Assembly: GCA_025175895.1 (NCBI GenBank)
Contig: CM046003.1
Location: forward strand, 43,021,335-43,085,334
Length of the DNA stretch: 64,000 bases
Direction of reading: 5' to 3'
Origin: Wurfbainia villosa
Taxonomy: Eukaryota; Streptophyta; Magnoliopsida; Zingiberales; Zingiberaceae
The position numbers were made by a program, and so were the translations under genes. Positions 59,697 through 64,000 of this stretch are shown here, piece by piece; position 1 is the stretch's first letter, and each line of letters starts with the position of its first letter. Below the pieces are notes generated by a model. That model was not told the origin of the DNA, did not search any database, and was given only the letters and a program-made list of their open reading frames with translations.

Positions 59697-60940
59697 TATT
59701 GGAGGATCAGTGGCCGACTAGAGAGGGTGAATAATCTTTTATCGCGTACGATGGAAGTTGCTCGTTTAATCGTCTACAATTAAAGTTAGCGGAACGGAAT
59801 AATAAAACTAAAGACAATTAAGAGCAAAACACAAAGTAAAGAGCAAACGCAAACACCGAAGACGTAACGTGATTTACGACCCTTGTCGCTAATCCACGCC
59901 TGATTCGTTCCAGGTGAATCACGCCTAAACCAATCACTAATCTTTCCTTTGCACTAAGCAAGGTGAAGATAAACCTTTCTTTTACAAGAATCGCTCCTCT
60001 TACAATATGATTGAAATAAGCTTAAGGATAAGAGGAGTAAAAATTTGTTGGGCACTTGACAGATGTTTAGAGGTTAAGCATTACCCATCCCAAGTGACCC
60101 AAGGCCCCTTCTTATAGGGAAGAGGTCATTCTTCCCGTTGGACATCGAGCAGTCAATTGATGCATCCATCAGTCGGCTGCTGCTGTAGCCGTTGCCTCGC
60201 AACGGCTTCATCCACTTTGGATTCCAACCAACGTCTCCCACATCAGTCGACTGATAGAGCCATCAGTCCAGTGACCAAAGCGATCACTCGACTGATCAAC
60301 CTTCTGTGCCCGAACATGCCTCGATCAGTCGACTGTCATTCCTTGACAGTCGATTGATGGTCGAGTAGTCGACTGTTGGGCCAAAAATGGTTGAGTCGAA
60401 CACCGGCCAAGTCCAATCAACCTAGAGCAGTCGACTGCTACCTATAGTAGTTGACTAGTGTTGGATAAAACCTCAAACCAACCTTTGGTTGAGCATCCGA
60501 CACTTGACTTAGCCATTCAGCCAAGTTCACCTATGAGCTACCCCGTCCCGGGTTACAATCACTCACTCTCATCTCCCTTGGAGTCCTTCGCCTTGAAGCT
60601 CTCTTCGTCCGACCACGTCCCTCGGATGCACCAAGCGCACGGCTTCGCAATGTCATCCTTCGTGTCTCGCCCTGAAGTCTGCTTCCTTGGCTTCACTTCA
60701 ATGCTCCTCGTCCGGCGGTCCCTCGGATGCACCAAGCGCATGGCTTCGCAATGCCGTCCTTTACTGACTCAAGGACCGAGTCATGAGATGGTGATCTTGC
60801 TAATGTTTTGTCAAGCTAATCATGTGTGAATTACTAAGTCCTGCATGACTTCAACACACATATTAAATCCACAAACAACCTAACTTAAACCTTTGCCACA
60901 CACATCAAAACACATCATTCATGGGTTGATTGCCCTAATA
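59697..60940 (-). repeat. 3' LTR of element E
   Basis: TATTGGAGGATCAG to GCCCTAATA (1244 bp), same family as 37290-38553. The first base pair is TA rather than TG, probably a mutation. TATA at about 60111-60117 (minus), GTCGACTG cluster at 60150-60440. Confidence 0.83.
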
Positions 60941-62136
60941 ATCTTCCCCTTTTTGATGTGTGACAATCATGTTTAAGTTAGGTAAAACATTAATCAAAAT
61001 ACATAAGGAAGGAAAGCATGTAAAACATGAATATAAAACTCCGCCTTAATACAAGCAACTCCCCCTTAACACATGCTAATTCCCTCTAGCTGATTAACTT
61101 AAACCTAACTATTTCTCCCCCTTTGACACTATCAAAAATATCTAATATATGTTATACAAGTATGACATCAAGTCTAGATGAACGAAAATCACCAAAATCA
61201 GTTTAAAACCTGATAAAAATAGCTTACTGTACTCATGCATAGTATATCAGTCGACTGAATCAGAGCATCAGTCGATTGACAAATAAATTTCAAAATTTTT
61301 GATTTCCAAAGTCCAACTTCAGAAATGTATTAAAAATTTTAAAAAATTTGAAAAATCATGAAATTTGGGGAACATATTTCTTGCAAGTCCCTTTATTAGT
61401 GAAAAATGATTTTTCATGAAAATTCATTCTATTTTTGAAAATTAGGCAAAAACTCAAAAGTTTGAAAATAACTCAATTTTGTATCAACTTGAAAGCTAGT
61501 TTTGCCTTAGAATTGTTTTAAAACATGAACTTGTAGATTATCAAACATAAAATGGTTTTAAAACATTTGAAATATCCAACCATGATCTTTGGAGAATATG
61601 TCTATGAATTAAACATATACTCTCCCTATGATTGATCTATTATTGTTATCATGATACCTATAATAACTCATCAAAATATTATAATCATAAGTGAGTCATT
61701 TGTATCATCCTAACATCTCACCCATGCTATATTTTCAATCAAGTTAGCCTATAGTGAGTGTGAGATGAACCTAAAGGTATTTCATACTTAACCATCAATT
61801 TTATGCAATTCTACCCAAGGTTAAGTATCATCCTAAAACCTATCATGATCATAAAACAAGTATTATCCATGCTTCCATATTATGATCATACACCAAATAT
61901 TATCATCCAAATCATAAATCATGATTATTTATCAAGTATAAAATCAAGCATAAATCATGATTTAAGTATTCAATTTATGGGTTACACATTATCATCACCC
62001 AACACTAAATCAAAAATCATCACCCATGCTCATAAATAAAAAACGATAAGTCTAAAATTAACATCCTCATCATCCTAAGTCAACCATTTAACATGATATA
62101 AATAAAGTCCAATTATGGTTGACTACCTAGGTTTTC
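60941..62136 (-). other. 3' noncoding region of element E
   Basis: Polypurine complements at 60941-60960, 61060 and 61113. One CAGTCGACTG at about 61248. No gene. The undisturbed counterpart of the F transposon insertion site is at about 61770. Confidence 0.75.
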
Positions 62137-63854
62137 CTAACCCTTAAGGATGAACTTGGGAACCCAATATAGATTTTTTCCAATAAGGTTCACCAAATAC
62201 TCCTTAGGAATCCATTTCCTAGCTACCATTGTGGTTTTAGCTTGTCCCCTAGCAATCAAACAATGGTAGGCCTTTTCATTTTTGGATCCCTTATATCCTA
62301 GGTCTTTCTTATTAAAGCTAGCCCTTTGGCTCCCAATTATCATGTTCAAAGTATTGGACCTATTGTGAATTTCTCTAGGGCTTTAGTTAGATATCTACCT
62401 TTTTCCTTAAGGCCTTGTTTTCTTCAATACATGCATCATTAACATTAAAAGGAATATAATCATCATGTGAGCATGCATTTGCTAGTTTTTCTTCTAGGGC
62501 CTTAATTTGATCAAACATGCATTTGTTCTTTTTCTTAGCCTTAAACAAATCCCTAGTTAGGCTAGTAATCATAGAAACTACATAATTGGAGGGTAATTTA
62601 GTTACCTTGCTTACCCAATCCCCTTCCGATGATGAAGATGAAGATGAAGCTCCCCCTTCACTTGAGCTATCCTCCTCACTTGTGCTTCTTTCTTCTTGCT
62701 CGGAGGAGGTGGAGTCCAAATCATCTATTGTCATGAGTGCAAGGCTTGTGAATGCTGATCTTCCTCTGATGAGGATGGATCATCCCATGTCGCCTTGTAT
62801 GCCTTGGCCTTCCCTTTTTCTTTTGTTTTTCTTTCTTCTTCCTTTTTCTTGCTCCCCTTCTTCTTGTCTTCTTTGATCAAACATGCATTTGTTCTTTTTC
62901 TTAGCCTTAAACAAATCCCTAGTTAGGCTAGTAATCATAGAAACTACATCATTGGAGGGTAATTTAGTTACCTTGCTTACCCAATCCCCTTTCGATGATG
63001 AAGATGAAGATGAAGCTCCCCCTTCACTTGAGCTCTCCTCCTCACTTGTGCTTCTTTCTTCTTGCTCGGAGGAGGTGGAGTCCAAATCATCTATTGTCAT
63101 AAGTGCAAGGCTTGTGAATGCTTGATCTTCCTCCAATGAGGATGGATCATCCCATGTCGCCTTGTGTGCCTTGGCCTCCGCTTTTTCTTTTGTGTGCCTT
63201 GGCCTTCTCTTGGTTCTTCTACTATACCTTCAAGTCTTGTTTTGTGAAGCTCCATAGTAGGAAAGAATTTCTCTAGAGTACTTACCTCTTGATTCTTTGA
63301 AATGTAGAAGGAGTCCACCATTGAGCTCCACTTTGATGACCGGGGGAATGCATCAATTGCTTTCATTATCATGTCCCGGTTGGAGAACTTTTCACCTACA
63401 CTTGACAATCCATTAACAATCCATTAATTATCTCCTTAAACCTAGAATGCAAAGATAATACCTTCTCCCCTTTGTCAAGCTTTATATTGTTGAGTTGGGA
63501 GCGGAGAAGGTCCCGTCTTGCAAGCTTGGCTTCGGAGGTGTCTTCATGAAGCTCAATCAACCTCTCCCACATTTCCTTGGTGCTTGCACATTCTCCTATT
63601 CGGTTGATCCCTTGTTGGGGGAGCACATTGAAAAGGTGGTGCTTGGCCTTTGAATTTGCAAGGTGCTCCTCCCTTTGCTTCTTGATCCACCTTGACTTCT
63701 CTAGTAGTTTCCCCTCCTCATCCCTAGGCATCTCGAAACCGTTTTCCATTATTAACATAATATCGAAGTCAGTTTCAAAGAATACCTCCATACGCTTCTT
63801 CCACCAAGCGAATTCGCCCTCAAACTTGGGTGGATGAATGTTGGAGCTGACCAT
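62137..63854 (-). pseudogene. Element E gag, rearranged
   Basis: ATG 63854 opens MVSSNIHPPKFEGEFAWWKK and runs 152 codons with the same capsid-like blocks as F (REEHLANSKAKHHLFNVL, MWERLIELHED). A short repeat near 63410 breaks the frame. The zinc-knuckle segment present in F is missing between about 63180 and 63220. A 366-bp unit (about 62506-62871) is repeated at about 62872-63180 and carries the acidic Ser/Glu tract. The tail ends NLYWVPKFILKG at 62137. It is not functional as read. Confidence 0.82.
62506..63180. repeat. 366-bp tandem duplication in element E gag
   Basis: TTGATCAAACATGCATTTG recurs at about 62507 and 62873, and the next 300 bases are nearly the same in both copies (CTTAGCCTTAAACAAATC, GATGAAGATGAAGATGAAG). 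Confidence 0.9.
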
Positions 63855-63897
63855 GGTCGTTGATTGTTGCGGCGGTGAGTCTGGCGATAATCTCCTC

Positions 63898-63909
63898 GCT
63901 CTGATACCT
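63898..63909 (-). other. Primer binding site of element E (one mismatch)
   Basis: AGGTATCAGAGC on the minus strand, one change from TGGTATCAGAGC, next to the LTR end at 63912. Confidence 0.8.
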
Positions 63910-63911
63910 CT

Positions 63912-64000
63912 TGTTGGAAGATCGGTGGCCGGCTAGAGGGGGTGAATAACCTTTTATCGCGTACGATGGAAGTTGCTCGCTTAATCGTCTACAATTAAAG
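63912..64000 (-). repeat. 5' LTR of element E, cut by window edge
   Basis: TGTTGGAAGATCGGTGGCC onward, matching 59697-59800; continues past the window. Confidence 0.85.

Larger units (their letters stand above)
59697..64000 (-). mobile_element. Element E: gag-only retrotransposon of the F family (runs off window)
   Basis: Minus-strand order: 5' LTR (from beyond 64000 to 63912), primer site (63909-63898), gag (63854-62137), 3' noncoding (62136-60941), 3' LTR (60940-59697). The internal part is only about 3 kb with no pol, matching F without its insertions. Gag has an internal duplication and lacks the zinc knuckle. Confidence 0.83.

Overview
The window is plant nuclear DNA, almost certainly from a monocot with a large, repeat-rich genome. 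The evidence is one complete four-exon nitrate reductase gene with very GC-rich exons (typical of monocots) set in AT-rich flanks, surrounded by nested LTR retrotransposons. I suspect a Zingiberales-like monocot, but that is only a guess. I see no bacterial, organellar or CRISPR-type sequence.

Left third (1-17290): an old Ty1/copia element, B (+ strand, about 1738-17290), is split by a 10 kb Sirevirus-like copia element, A (4023-14068, + strand), flanked by the duplication ATATT. A has two LTRs, a tRNA-Met primer site, gag, protease, integrase, RT and RNase H, all broken by stops. Its gag holds a solo LTR of the B family in the opposite orientation (5477-7314, duplication GAAGG).

Gene island (17291-24786): nitrate reductase on the minus strand (exons 23199-22206, 22109-21969, 21714-21482, 21399-20080; 895 aa). 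It has molybdopterin, dimerization, cytochrome b5 and FAD/NADH domains, a TATA box at about 23285 and a pyrimidine-rich leader. It looks functional and is the only intact host gene found.

Right two thirds (24787-64000), mostly minus strand. Gag-only element C (24787 to 37289) is interrupted by a 7.5 kb gypsy-like long LTR (27998-35480, duplication TAAGA), which itself carries a 1.25 kb tandem duplication and an inverted 2.8 kb solo LTR (30287-33126, duplication GTCGG). At 37290 C is entered by gag-only element F (37290-50428). F carries a Harbinger-type non-autonomous DNA transposon (39373-40291) in its 3' noncoding part, and element H (42304-50146, duplication AATTC) inside its gag. Element D (50429-58702), a nearly complete copia with gag-pol, truncates the 5' LTR of F. 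A SINE-like insert (58718-58900, 17-bp duplication) and a copia remnant follow. Element E (59697 to beyond 64000) is a second copy of the F family.

Most notable: (1) seven full-length LTRs, and the part kept of an eighth, from several families carry clusters of the 10-bp palindrome CAGTCGACTG just upstream of their TATA boxes, and another copy lies inside most elements near the 3' LTR; (2) element H has two LTRs of different families yet a perfect target duplication; (3) two families (four copies) are LTR-gag-LTR without pol, ending at the same place in each family, so they presumably depend on elements such as A or D for enzymes.
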